A stretch of DNA of 64,000 nucleotides from an uncultured Rhodospirillales bacterium (lineage in GTDB: Bacteria; Pseudomonadota; Alphaproteobacteria; CACIAM-22H2), in NCBI GenBank assembly GCA_937926175.1, contig CALANV010000030.1, positions 62,001 to 126,000 of the forward strand. The letters are read 5' to 3'. Below the pieces are notes generated by a model, which saw only the letters and a list, made by a program, of their open reading frames with translations, did no database searches and had not been told where the DNA came from. The position numbers and the translations under genes are program-made. This document shows, in pieces, positions 9,253 to 18,055 of this stretch (its first letter is position 1; each line of letters starts with the position of its first letter).

Positions 9253-9327
9253 TCAAGTCACGGGCAGGCGCGCCAACCATCGGCGCAGCCAGTTCAATCG
9301 GCCGGCGGATTCGCCTATATAATGCAT
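9253..9327 (-). CDS. possible 24-residue small ORF upstream of cbtB
   Basis: An ATG-started frame of 24 codons ending 7 nt before cbtB. Its product is amphipathic and Trp/Arg-rich (RLNWLRRWLARLP). Position and compact spacing suggest a leader peptide or a very small protein in the cbtBA transcript. There is no clear Shine-Dalgarno and no homologue is recognised, so it may be chance. The start codon region overlaps a promoter-like TATAAT on the other strand. Confidence 0.25.
   Translation of the reverse strand: MHYIGESAGRLNWLRRWLARLPVT
9318..9323 (+). promoter_or_regulatory. TATAAT -10 element, candidate chvI promoter
   Basis: A perfect TATAAT on the plus strand in the divergent cbtB/chvI gap, inside an AT-rich patch. 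The -35 is weak (TTCAAT at 9293-9298, 19-nt spacing). It would give a leader of about 150 nt for chvI and could serve as the main promoter of the chvI-to-EI block. Confidence 0.4.
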
Positions 9328-9481
9328 AGTCCGGTGGAACAAGCGGCGTCAATCAAGGCGTGCCGGCCTCGATTGCGCCCAAATCCGACCACATTCCGCC
9401 GCTTCATTCCGGCTGGAGTCCGGCGGCCGGTCAGGGGGGGCACCTGCCGCCACGTGGGGTCATCGCAAGAGGAACAGAACC

Positions 9482-10183
9482 GTGCCGCAGACAATTGCCC
9501 TCGTCGACGACGACCGCAACATCCTGACCTCGGTCGCCATGGCGCTCGAGGCCGAAGGCTTTGCCGTGCGGACCTACAGCGACAGCGTCGAGGCTTGGCG
9601 CGAGCTGAGCAGCCATCCCCCCGATCTCGCCGTCCTCGACATCAAGATGCCGCGCATGGACGGCATGGAACTGCTGGGGCGCATCCGCAAGCAGAGCCAG
9701 CTGCCGGTCATCTTCCTGACATCGAAGGACGACGAGGTCGACGAGGTCCTCGGCTTGCGTATGGGGGCCGACGACTACATCACCAAGCCGTTCTCGCAAC
9801 GCCTGCTCGTCGAGCGCATCCGGGCGCTGCTGCGCCGGCAGGAACTGTCGCGCGAGAAGGCGCCGGGCAGCGGGGTCGAGCCGCCGATCGTCCGCGGCGA
9901 CCTCATGCTCGATTCGGCCCGTCACGTCTGCACCTGGAAGGGCCAGGAGGTGGCCCTGACCGTCACCGAGTTCCTGCTGCTGAAGGCGCTGGCGCAACGG
10001 CCGGGCATGGTGAAGAGCCGGGATCAGCTGATGGATGCCGCCTATGGCGAGCACATCTACGTCGACGACCGGACGATCGACAGCCACATCAAGCGCCTGC
10101 GCAAGAAGTTCAAGGCCGTGGACCCCGATTTCGCCCAGATCGAGACGCTCTACGGCCTCGGCTACCGCTATCGCGACAAGTAG
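9482..10183 (+). CDS. chvI: response regulator ChvI (OmpR/PhoB family)
   Basis: A 233-residue response regulator. The receiver domain (1-120) has the acidic pocket Asp9-Asp11, phospho-acceptor Asp53 (VLDIKMPRMDG), Thr80 and Lys102, followed by a winged-helix DNA-binding domain (about 130-230, ending YGLGYRYRDK). Its sequence and the chvG-hprK neighbourhood identify it as ChvI, which in rhizobia, Agrobacterium and Brucella controls envelope, exopolysaccharide and acid-response genes. It is first in the block and has a 20-nt gap to chvG. Confidence 0.93.
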   Translation: MPQTIALVDDDRNILTSVAMALEAEGFAVRTYSDSVEAWRELSSHPPDLAVLDIKMPRMDGMELLGRIRKQSQLPVIFLTSKDDEVDEVLGLRMGADDYITKPFSQRLLVERIRALLRRQELSREKAPGSGVEPPIVRGDLMLDSARHVCTWKGQEVALTVTEFLLLKALAQRPGMVKSRDQLMDAAYGEHIYVDDRTIDSHIKRLRKKFKAVDPDFAQIETLYGLGYRYRDK

Positions 10184-10203
10184 GCATACGGGACGGCCAA
10201 GCC

Positions 10204-11970
10204 ATGGTCATGTTCGCCCGTCGGGTCGAGGATTCGAAGGGCGAGGGCCGCAAGGTCGTGACGCTCCGCACGGCTGACCCGCTTCCCACCCGCTCGGCCA
10301 CGCCGCGTCCGCGCACGGAACCGCACATCCGCCGGCGGCGCTTCTCGCCGCTGACGCTGCGCATCCTGTTCCTGAACACCATCCCCCTGCTGATCCTGGT
10401 CGCGGGACTTCTGTACCTCGACGACTATCGCCGTTCGCTGATCGACGCGAAGTTCGGCGCCCTGACCGTGCAGGCCCAGATCATCGCAGCGGCACTCGGC
10501 GAAGCCGCGACCGACGTGGACGACGAGACCGTCGGCGCGCGCATGACGCCCGAAGCCGCACGCACAATCTTGAGACGTCTCGCCGAGCCGACCAAGACGC
10601 ATGCACGACTCTTCGCCGCGTCCGGGGAAGTCGTAGCCGACAGCCACGTGCTGGGTCAGCCGGGCGGCCAGGTCGTCATCGAGTGGCTGCCGCCGCCGGG
10701 GCCGCCACCGGGATTTCTCTCGCATTTCGCGAACAAGGTCTACGATCTGGTCTTCAACTGGCTGCCCCGGGGCCGCGACCTCCCGCAATACCGCGAGTTC
10801 CTGGCGCCACGCCTGGAGGACTACGAGGAGACCAAGATCGCGCTCTCGGGCGAGATCGCGACGCACCTACGGGCGGGACGCGACAACGATCTCGTCCTGT
10901 CGGTCGCCGTGCCGGTTCAACGCTTCAAGCAGGTGCTGGGCGTCCTGATGCTGACGGCCGACAGCACGGACATCGATGCGAATATCCGCGCCGTGCGGTT
11001 CGACATCCTCAAGATATTCGCCATCGCCCTCGGCATCACGTTCCTGCTGTCGATCTATCTCGCCAGCACGATCACCCAGCCGATCCGACGCCTTGCGGCG
11101 GCGGCCGAGCGCGTGCGACGCGGCCACGGAATCGGCGCCGGGCGCTTCACCCGATCGGACGGCAGCGTGCAGCCGGTCATTCCCGACATGAGTCGCCGCG
11201 GCGACGAGATCGGCGAGCTGTCGGCTGCCCTCAAGGAAATGATGAATGCATTATGGCAGCGGCTCGACGCCATCGAGCGTTTCGCCGCGGACGTCGCGCA
11301 CGAAATCAAGAACCCGTTGACCTCGATGAAGAGCGCGATCGAGACCGCGGCGCGTATACGCGATCCCGCTCAGCAGCAGCGGCTGATGTCGATCATCCTC
11401 GAGGACGTCGGTCGCATCGACCGGCTGATCGGCGACATCTCGAGCGCCTCGCGCCTCGATGCCGAACTGTCGCGTACGGAGATCGAGCCGGTCGACATCG
11501 CGGCCCTGCTCAAGGCGCTCGTCGAGCTGAACGAGGCGACCGCAGGCCCCGACTCGCCCCGTCTCGTCCTCGAGCTCGCCCCGCGCCCGCTCGTCGTGCC
11601 CGGCATGGAAGACCGGCTCGGCCAGGTATTTCGCAACGTCATCGCCAATGCCGTCTCGTTCAGCCCGCCGGGCGGAACCATCCGGATCATCGCCGGCATC
11701 CGCAAGGACACGATGCGCGGCAATATGGTCGAGGTGGCGATCGAGGACGAAGGCCCCGGGATTCCGGACGACAAGCTGGAGGCGATCTTCGAACGGTTCT
11801 ACAGCGAGCGTCCGAAAGGCGAAAAGTTCGGAACCCATTCGGGCCTGGGCCTGTCCATTTCGCGCCAGATCGTCGAGGCCCATGGCGGAGCGATCCGGGC
11901 GGAAAACAGAAGGGACGATCAGGGGCATACGCTCGGGGCACGCTTCGTCATCCGCCTGCCCGTGGATTGA
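10204..11970 (+). CDS. chvG: sensor histidine kinase ChvG (ExoS)
   Basis: A 588-residue membrane kinase: a cytoplasmic leader, first helix near 60-80, a periplasmic sensor region of about 200 residues, a second helix (DILKIFAIALGITFLLSIYL), HAMP, HisKA with phospho-acceptor His366 in DVAHEIKNPLTS, and a C-terminal HATPase with N, G1 and G2 motifs (DEGPGIPDDKL; GLGLSIS). In relatives, ChvG is held off by the periplasmic repressor ExoR; no exoR gene is visible here. The open frame extends far upstream through chvI; the ATG at 10204 is chosen because it follows the chvI stop. Confidence 0.92.
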   Translation: MVMFARRVEDSKGEGRKVVTLRTADPLPTRSATPRPRTEPHIRRRRFSPLTLRILFLNTIPLLILVAGLLYLDDYRRSLIDAKFGALTVQAQIIAAALGEAATDVDDETVGARMTPEAARTILRRLAEPTKTHARLFAASGEVVADSHVLGQPGGQVVIEWLPPPGPPPGFLSHFANKVYDLVFNWLPRGRDLPQYREFLAPRLEDYEETKIALSGEIATHLRAGRDNDLVLSVAVPVQRFKQVLGVLMLTADSTDIDANIRAVRFDILKIFAIALGITFLLSIYLASTITQPIRRLAAAAERVRRGHGIGAGRFTRSDGSVQPVIPDMSRRGDEIGELSAALKEMMNALWQRLDAIERFAADVAHEIKNPLTSMKSAIETAARIRDPAQQQRLMSIILEDVGRIDRLIGDISSASRLDAELSRTEIEPVDIAALLKALVELNEATAGPDSPRLVLELAPRPLVVPGMEDRLGQVFRNVIANAVSFSPPGGTIRIIAGIRKDTMRGNMVEVAIEDEGPGIPDDKLEAIFERFYSERPKGEKFGTHSGLGLSISRQIVEAHGGAIRAENRRDDQGHTLGARFVIRLPVD

Positions 11971-12040
11971 GCAGGGGCCGGGCATCACCCGCGCTGCCGG
12001 TTGACAACAGCGGCAATTAAGGCCCACCCTCGCGGCCACC

Positions 12041-12493
12041 GTGAGTGCGGCAGCATCAAAACTTCAGATCCACGCGAGTTGCGTCGAGCTCGCCGGAACC
12101 GGCGTGCTGCTGCTGGGGGATTCCGGCAGCGGCAAGTCGGACCTCGCGCTGCGCCTGATCGATGCCGGTGCACGCCTCGTGTCGGACGATCGTACCGATC
12201 TCGTCGCCGAAGGCGGGCGCCTCGTCGCTTCGTCGCCTGCCGCGATTGCCGGGCGCATCGAGGTGCGCGGCGTCGGCATCGTGTCCGTCGCCCATGTCTC
12301 GTACGCCGCAATCGGCCTCGCGGTCGAACTCGTCCCCCGTACATCGGTCGAGCGGCTGCCCGCGGCGCGCAGCAAGAACTGGCTTGGGATCGAGGTGCCG
12401 CTGTTGGCCCTCGATCCGTTCGAAGCCTCGGCGCCGGCGAAAATACGGCTCGCCGTCCATGAGGCATTGCGAGGGCGTCTCTTCGCCGCCTGA
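12041..12493 (+). CDS. hprK: HPr kinase/phosphorylase, short alphaproteobacterial form
   Basis: A 150-residue protein that keeps only the C-terminal catalytic domain of HprK, with P-loop GDSGSGKS at 26-33. Firmicute HprK is about 310 residues; the short form is the rule in Alphaproteobacteria. It phosphorylates or dephosphorylates the regulatory serine of HPr, and that serine is present in the HPr encoded 1.4 kb downstream. The start is GTG with little Shine-Dalgarno, 70 nt after chvG. The genetic link to ChvI/ChvG suggests that the kinase pathway and the PTS are co-regulated. Confidence 0.92.
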   Translation: MSAAASKLQIHASCVELAGTGVLLLGDSGSGKSDLALRLIDAGARLVSDDRTDLVAEGGRLVASSPAAIAGRIEVRGVGIVSVAHVSYAAIGLAVELVPRTSVERLPAARSKNWLGIEVPLLALDPFEASAPAKIRLAVHEALRGRLFAA

Positions 12494-12497
12494 TGAG

Positions 12498-13415
12498 ATG
12501 AGTACGCTCATACATTCCACAGCGGCAACACCAGCCGCAGCCGCCAGTCGCCGCATCGTGCTGGTGACCGGTATGTCGGGTGCCGGCAAGACGAGCGCGC
12601 TCAAGGCGCTCGAGGACGCCGGCTACGAGGCCGTCGACAATCTGCCGCTGTCGCTGCTGGAGCTGCTCGTCCGTCCCGGCGACAGCGCCGAACGGCCGAT
12701 CGCGATCGGCATCGACACGCGCACGCGCGATTTCGGAACCGGCACCTTCCTTTCCGCAATCGATCGGCTTCGGGCTGAACCCACGTTCAGCGTCCGTGTT
12801 CTCTTTCTCGACTGCGACGACGAAGTGCTGCACCGGCGCTTCACTGAGACGCGCCGCCGCCACCCGCTGGCCATGGACCGGCCGGTGATGGACGGCATCC
12901 GCGCCGAGCGCAGCGTGATCCACGCGCTGCGCGATCGCGCCGATCTGGTCCTCGATACGTCGAACCTGTCGCAGGCCGACCTGAAGCGGCTGGTCCAAGG
13001 GCATTTCACGCTCGATGCGACCGGCGGGCTCGCCATCTCGCTCGTTTCATTCGCCTACCGGAACGGATTGCCGCGCGAGGCCGACCTCGTGTTCGACGTG
13101 CGGTTCCTCCAGAACCCGCACTACGTGCCGGCCCTCAAACCGCTGACCGGGCGCGACCGCGCCGTCGCCGACTTCATCCGCCAGGATCCCGGCTTCGCGC
13201 CGTTCGCCGATGGCCTGACCAACATGCTTGCGACCCTGCTGCCGCGTTTCGAGCGCGAGGGAAAGAGCTACCTGACCATCGGCATCGGCTGCACGGGCGG
13301 CAAGCACCGCTCCGTCTTCGTCACCGAATACCTCGCGGCCAAGCTCCAGGCGCTAGGTCACCGCGTTACCATCATCCATCGCGACGTCGAGCGCGACCGC
13401 GAGCGGACCCGTTGA
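12498..13415 (+). CDS. rapZ: RNase adapter protein RapZ
   Basis: 305 residues. Walker A GMSGAGKTS lies near the N terminus, and the conserved C-terminal motif GCTGGKHRSV marks the RapZ/YvcJ family. In E. coli RapZ binds glucosamine-6-phosphate and delivers the small RNA GlmZ to RNase E; in Alphaproteobacteria its target is less clear. The start ATG is 5 nt after the hprK stop. Placement between hprK and the PTS genes matches the known link of RapZ homologues with regulatory PTS operons. Confidence 0.93.
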   Translation: MSTLIHSTAATPAAAASRRIVLVTGMSGAGKTSALKALEDAGYEAVDNLPLSLLELLVRPGDSAERPIAIGIDTRTRDFGTGTFLSAIDRLRAEPTFSVRVLFLDCDDEVLHRRFTETRRRHPLAMDRPVMDGIRAERSVIHALRDRADLVLDTSNLSQADLKRLVQGHFTLDATGGLAISLVSFAYRNGLPREADLVFDVRFLQNPHYVPALKPLTGRDRAVADFIRQDPGFAPFADGLTNMLATLLPRFEREGKSYLTIGIGCTGGKHRSVFVTEYLAAKLQALGHRVTIIHRDVERDRERTR

Positions 13416-13449
13416 TACGCGATATGCAGACCAACACGAAGGGTGTTCG

Positions 13450-13857
13450 ATGATCGGCATGGTCTTAGTCACGCACGGACGGCTTGCGGCGGAATTCATC
13501 GCCGCCCTCGAGCATGTCGTCGGGCCACAGCGCAATGTGGTGGCGGTCTGCATCGGCCCGGAGGACGACATGGAGCTTCGCCGCAAGGAGATCATGGACT
13601 CCGTCGCGCGCGTCGAGGAAGGTGACGGCGTCGTCGTTCTCACCGACATGTTCGGCGGCACCCCTTCGAACCTCGCCATTTCGATCCTCGACAAGGGCAA
13701 CGTCGAAGTGATCGCCGGCGTGAACCTGCCGATGCTCATCAAGCTCGCGAGTCTGCGCAACACCGAGCCGCTGGCGAGCGCCGTCGGCGCCGCACGGGAG
13801 GCTGGCCGGAAATACATCAACGTCGCCTCGCAACTGCTGTCGGGTGAATCGCGGTGA
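13450..13857 (+). CDS. PTS fructose/mannose-family EIIA component
   Basis: A 135-residue stand-alone EIIA of the mannose family with active-site His9 (VTHGRLA) and the conserved TDMFGGTPSN segment. It receives phosphate from HPr, but no EIIB, IIC or IID partners are in the window, so it is expected to act as a regulatory phosphate sink or sensor rather than in sugar uptake. It overlaps the HPr gene by 4 nt. Homologues in rhizobia and Brucella are called ManX or EIIA-Man. Confidence 0.92.
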   Translation: MIGMVLVTHGRLAAEFIAALEHVVGPQRNVVAVCIGPEDDMELRRKEIMDSVARVEEGDGVVVLTDMFGGTPSNLAISILDKGNVEVIAGVNLPMLIKLASLRNTEPLASAVGAAREAGRKYINVASQLLSGESR

Positions 13858-14147
13858 ATGAAGCGCAGCCGAAGCAGTCGGTCGTCGAGCGCGAGGTGAC
13901 GATCGCCAACAAGCGAGGACTGCACGCCCGCGCCGCGGCGCGCTTCGTCAAGCTGGCGGGCCAGTTCGAGGCGAACGTGACCGTGAAGCACAAGGACATG
14001 GAGGTATCGGGCCGGTCGATCATGGGCCTGATGATGCTCGCGGCCGCTCCGGGCACGCAGATTCGCATCAGCGCCGTCGGCAACGATGCGGCGGCCGCCG
14101 TCGATGCGCTCGCGGCGCTCGTACAAGCCAAGTTCGAGGAGGATTAG
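13854..14147 (+). CDS. ptsH: phosphocarrier protein HPr
   Basis: 97 residues, slightly longer than the usual 85-90 because of an N-terminal tail. The active-site histidine (His15 in other species) is His24 in RGLHARAA; the regulatory serine (Ser46 elsewhere) is Ser55 in SGRSIMGLM, the target of HprK. The start is a GTG overlapping the EIIA stop. Both phosphorylation sites being intact supports a working relay: EI to His24, HprK to Ser55. Confidence 0.95.
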   Translation: MNEAQPKQSVVEREVTIANKRGLHARAAARFVKLAGQFEANVTVKHKDMEVSGRSIMGLMMLAAAPGTQIRISAVGNDAAAAVDALAALVQAKFEED

Positions 14148-14149
14148 CG

Positions 14150-15961
14150 GTGCCCGGCGCCGGTCGCGATCGGATGGCCACGCGAACCCGTCGCGATGGC
14201 CAGATGCCGTCCGGCCGCGAGGTCGTGCTCGAAGGCCTGGGGGTTGCGCCCGGCATCGCCATCGGACCCGCCTTCGTGCACGAGGCCGGCGCGATCCCCA
14301 TTCCCGAATACGTGGTGCCGGAGGCCGAGATCGAGGCGGAGCGCGACAGGCTGCGCGCCGCCGTCGAGAAGGCGCTGCGGCAGCTCGCGAAACTGAAGAC
14401 GAAGAGCAGCGCGCTGCCCCCTTCGGCGGCCGAGGAGGTCGGATACCTGCTCGAGGCGCACGTGCAGATGCTGTCGAATTCGCGATTGATGCGCGGCATC
14501 GATCGCCGCATCTGCGAGGATCGGGTCAATGCCGAGGCGGCCGTGCAGGCCGAGGTCAACGCGATCGCGGAAGGCTTCGAGTCGATGCACGACCCGTATC
14601 TGGCAGCCCGCGTCCAGGACGTCCGCGAGGTCGGCGCCCGGCTGCTGCGCAATCTGACCAAGACGCCGTTTCAGGCGTTCAAGCAGCTCCCCGAAGGTTC
14701 GATCGTCGTTGCCGACGAGATCACGCCGGCCGACACCGCGCTGATGGATCCCGATCGCATTGCCGGCATTGCCGCCGCCTTCGGCGGCGCCGAGAGCCAT
14801 ACCGCGATCATGGCGCGCTCGCTCGGGTTTCCCGCCGTGCTCGGCGTGCCCGGCCTCGTCGGCTCCGTCCGGCGGGGAGATCTGGTCATCGTCGACGGCG
14901 ACGCCGGTCGGCTGGTCATCCATCCGACGGCGGCGACGCTCGAGGCGTACGAGCACCGGCGCACTGAGCGCGCGCGGCTGGAGCGGCAGCTCGCACGGCT
15001 GACACGACTGCCCGCGGTGACGCGCGACGGCGTCCAGATCTCGCTCCAGGCAAATATCGAGCTGCCGCGAGAGGTCGAGGCGGCACGCGCCGTCGGCGCG
15101 GCGGGCATCGGCCTGCTCCGGACCGAGTTCATGTTCATGAACCGGAACGACGTTCCCGGCGAGGACGAACAATACGAAGTACTGGCCGGCATCGTGAAAG
15201 CGATGGCACCGCGGCCCGTCACGATCCGCACGCTCGACGTCGGCGGCGAAAAGCTTGCCTCCGCGCTGGGCAACCGCTTCACGCCGGGCGCGAACCCGGC
15301 GCTCGGCATTCGCGCGATCCGCCTGTCGTTGCGCGAACCGGCGCTGCTCGAGGCACAGCTCGCCGCCATCTTGCGTGCCGGCGTACATGGCCCCGTGCGG
15401 ATCCTCCTGCCGATGGTGGCAACTCCGGACGAGGTCCGCGAGGTCCGGACCATTCTGGCGCGGGTCGCGCGGCGTCTCCTACGCCGCGGCGTCGCCATAC
15501 CCAACGACCTGCCGCCGGTGGGTGCGATGATCGAGGTGCCCGGGGCCGCACTGGCAGCCGATGCGCTCGCCCGCGTCTGCGACTTCTTCGCGCTCGGGAC
15601 CAACGACCTGACGATGTACACGCTCGCCATCGATCGCGGCGACGAGCAGGTCGCCCATCTCTTCAATCCGCTGCATCCTGCCGTGCTGCGGCTCGTGCAG
15701 TTCACGACCGAAGCGGCGTTGCGCAACCGCATTCCGGTCAGCCTCTGCGGCGAGATGGCCGGGGATCCGCGCTATACCGCGTTTCTCCTCGGCCTCGGTC
15801 TGCGCGAGCTGTCGATGGCGCCGTCCAAGATTCCCCGCGTCAAACAGCGGATCCGGTCGCTCGAGCTGGCCGCGGCGGCGACGCGCGCCCGCACGATCAT
15901 GGATCAGTCGGACACCGCCCGCATCGCGGCCCTGCTCGACGACTTCAATGCGCAGGGATAG
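14150..15961 (+). CDS. phosphoenolpyruvate-protein phosphotransferase (enzyme I)
   Basis: 603 residues. The N-terminal HPr-binding/phosphohistidine region has the active histidine His217 (GGAESHTAIMARSLGFPAVLG), and the C-terminal PEP-binding TIM barrel has the conserved VSLCGEMAGDP cysteine loop. It starts the relay by taking phosphate from PEP. There is no GAF domain at the N terminus, so it is an EI rather than a PtsP/EI-Ntr type. The GTG start at 14150 has an excellent Shine-Dalgarno (GAGGAGG about 7 nt upstream), better than the ATG at 14174. It is the last gene of the block. Confidence 0.94.
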   Translation: MPGAGRDRMATRTRRDGQMPSGREVVLEGLGVAPGIAIGPAFVHEAGAIPIPEYVVPEAEIEAERDRLRAAVEKALRQLAKLKTKSSALPPSAAEEVGYLLEAHVQMLSNSRLMRGIDRRICEDRVNAEAAVQAEVNAIAEGFESMHDPYLAARVQDVREVGARLLRNLTKTPFQAFKQLPEGSIVVADEITPADTALMDPDRIAGIAAAFGGAESHTAIMARSLGFPAVLGVPGLVGSVRRGDLVIVDGDAGRLVIHPTAATLEAYEHRRTERARLERQLARLTRLPAVTRDGVQISLQANIELPREVEAARAVGAAGIGLLRTEFMFMNRNDVPGEDEQYEVLAGIVKAMAPRPVTIRTLDVGGEKLASALGNRFTPGANPALGIRAIRLSLREPALLEAQLAAILRAGVHGPVRILLPMVATPDEVREVRTILARVARRLLRRGVAIPNDLPPVGAMIEVPGAALAADALARVCDFFALGTNDLTMYTLAIDRGDEQVAHLFNPLHPAVLRLVQFTTEAALRNRIPVSLCGEMAGDPRYTAFLLGLGLRELSMAPSKIPRVKQRIRSLELAAAATRARTIMDQSDTARIAALLDDFNAQG

Positions 15962-15979
15962 GACGCCCCGTACCGCCGC

Positions 15980-17287
15980 CTAGACGGCGCGCGCCTTCGC
16001 GAGAAACGCGGCGACCTCGGCGTTGAGCCTCGTCGCCTGTTCCGACAGATCGACCGCCGCGCGCAGGACTTTCTCCGATGCAGCGCCGGTATCGCCGGCC
16101 GCCTGCATCACCGCGGCGATGTTGCCGTTGACGTGCTGCGTTCCCTGTGCGACCTGCTGCACGTTGCGGGCGATCTCCTTCGTCGCCGCGCCCTGCTGCT
16201 CGACCGCCGATGCGATCGCAGTGGCGATCCCGTTTATCTCGTCGATCGTGGCAGCGATGCCCTGAATGGCCGCGACGGCCTCCTGGGTGACGCCCTGGAT
16301 GGCAGCGATCTGGCCGCCGATCTCCTCGGTCGCCTTCGCCGTCTGATTCGCCAGCGCCTTGACCTCGTTCGCGACGACGGCGAAGCCCTTGCCGGCCTCA
16401 CCGGCGCGTGCCGCCTCGATCGTCGCGTTCAAGGCCAGAAGATTGGTTTGGCTGGCGATGTCCTGAATGAGCCCGACCACGTGGCCGATCTTCTGGGCAG
16501 CCTCGGACAGGCTCCGGACAGTCGCGTTGGTGCGCTCGGCCTCGGCCGCCGCCTTCTGCGCGATTTGCGACGAATGGGCGACCTGACGGCCGATCTCCGC
16601 GACCGAACTCGAAAGCTCTTCGGTCGCCGACGCAACGGTCTGGACATTGACCGATGCCTGTTCCGTCGCCGCGGCCGCCGCGGCCGCCTGCCGGCTCGTG
16701 TCGCCGGCCACCCCCGACATGGCCTGGGCGCTTTCGCGCATGTCGCTCGCCGCCGCCGACACGCTGCTGACGACGGCGCCCACGCGGCTCTCGAACTCGT
16801 CGGTGAACCGGCCGAACTCGCGGACCTTGGTCTCGATCATCTCGGTCGCCGCGTTGATGTTGCGGGCCGCGTTGTTGAATGCCCCCGGCAGACCGCGGAG
16901 CAGCACTTTGCGGAAGTACTTGCCCTGGCTCACATACCTGGCGGAGCCGCTCGCTTCGCGCACGAAGGCATCGACGATGTCCAGCATGTTGTTGACGCTT
17001 CGCTGGATCAGGCCGATGACGCCCGGTTCCGACACCTCGAGTACGCGCGCCTCCAGATCACCGGCGGCGGCCGCCCGACACACCTGCGCCGTCCGGACCA
17101 GCACTTCCTTGGTCCGCCAGAGATAATACCCGGCACCGGCGAGCGCGAGCGCGGCAACGGTATGGCCAAGCGCGGTGCCGAGGCCGGCATATCCTGGAAC
17201 GAAGGCGCCCAGCCCCCCGTCGAGGACGACCGTGCCGCCGGCGACAGCCATCAGAACACCAGCCTTAGATAGCGAAGACGAACTCAT
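15980..17287 (-). CDS. methyl-accepting chemotaxis protein, no periplasmic sensor domain
   Basis: 435 residues. Two hydrophobic helices lie at about 10-55 with almost nothing between them, then a HAMP-like linker and a full MCP signalling coiled coil whose hairpin tip holds the CheA/CheW contact region (IASQTNLLALNATIEAARAG). There is no C-terminal CheR pentapeptide. Lack of a ligand-binding domain fits the adjacent PAS protein being its sensor. The ATG has GGGAG 10 nt upstream inside the PAS gene, and the two reading frames overlap by 23 nt, so translation is coupled. Confidence 0.92.
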   Translation of the reverse strand: MSSSSLSKAGVLMAVAGGTVVLDGGLGAFVPGYAGLGTALGHTVAALALAGAGYYLWRTKEVLVRTAQVCRAAAAGDLEARVLEVSEPGVIGLIQRSVNNMLDIVDAFVREASGSARYVSQGKYFRKVLLRGLPGAFNNAARNINAATEMIETKVREFGRFTDEFESRVGAVVSSVSAAASDMRESAQAMSGVAGDTSRQAAAAAAATEQASVNVQTVASATEELSSSVAEIGRQVAHSSQIAQKAAAEAERTNATVRSLSEAAQKIGHVVGLIQDIASQTNLLALNATIEAARAGEAGKGFAVVANEVKALANQTAKATEEIGGQIAAIQGVTQEAVAAIQGIAATIDEINGIATAIASAVEQQGAATKEIARNVQQVAQGTQHVNGNIAAVMQAAGDTGAASEKVLRAAVDLSEQATRLNAEVAAFLAKARAV

Positions 17288-17789
17288 CGTACGTGACTCC
17301 CTGGGCGCGGAGATCGGCTAGGAAACGATCATAGGATTTCTGCAGACCCTCTTTGCGATCGGCCGCGCGGCGCTCTTCCTCGAGCAGGGTCTTGTAGATC
17401 GGCGCGATCTTGGCGATCTGGGCAGGGTCGGGTTTGCGCCGGTTCGAATGGTAGCCGATGACATTGCCGCTGGCGTCGTAGGTCGGCGTCACATGCGCAA
17501 AGACCCAATAATGGTCGCCATTGCTGGCCATGTTCAGGATGTAACCGAATATCTCGCGCTTGGCCTGGATCGTGTCCCACAACAGCTTGAACACGCATCG
17601 CGGCATGTCGGGGTGTCGGATGATGCTATGCGGCTTGCCAATCAGCTCCCGGGCGCTGTACCGCGCCACGCGCTGAAAGACTTCGTTGGCATAGGTGATC
17701 CGACCCTTGAGGTCGGTCTTGGAGACGATGAGCTCAGTTTCCAGAAACGGGCTTTCGCGCCCGGTCGGCCGTATATGAGCGGTCGCCAC
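17265..17789 (-). CDS. PAS domain protein, N-terminal half of an Aer-like receptor
   Basis: 174 residues with one PAS domain. Motifs match the PAS part of the aerotaxis receptor Aer: HPDMPRCVF, NGDHYWVFAH, and a C-terminal segment like the Aer linker (IAPIYKTLLEEE). In Aer this PAS binds FAD and is followed in the same chain by a membrane anchor and MCP domain. Here the protein stops where the anchor would begin, and the MCP gene starts in another frame. It starts at GTG with GGAGAA upstream. FAD binding is inferred from the family. Confidence 0.88.
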   Translation of the reverse strand: MATAHIRPTGRESPFLETELIVSKTDLKGRITYANEVFQRVARYSARELIGKPHSIIRHPDMPRCVFKLLWDTIQAKREIFGYILNMASNGDHYWVFAHVTPTYDASGNVIGYHSNRRKPDPAQIAKIAPIYKTLLEEERRAADRKEGLQKSYDRFLADLRAQGVTYDEFVFAI

Positions 17790-18055
17790 GCCAGTTCTCC
17801 GAAAGGTGCTGTCACTGCCAAATTGATAGGCAGCCGATGCTTAAGCTTCCGTTAGCTTCGATTACGGAGCCGGCACGCCCGCGGCCACCGGCGGACCACT
17901 GGCACCGCCCGGCATCGTCGGGCGCCGCGGCCGTAAAGAACGCCAATAGGTCGGGACGGGGACGCGGGACGCGCCCGGTTTACCGAACGACCGCCTTACG
18001 GGTGGCGCGCCGCGGAATCCGTGACGTCCCGTTCCCGTCGTGCGTACGATCGCGC

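Noticed and set aside
9246..9480. Cobalamin riboswitch upstream of cbtB
   Set aside because: I looked for a B12-box-like segment on the minus strand and found none; the space is also short for the full element.
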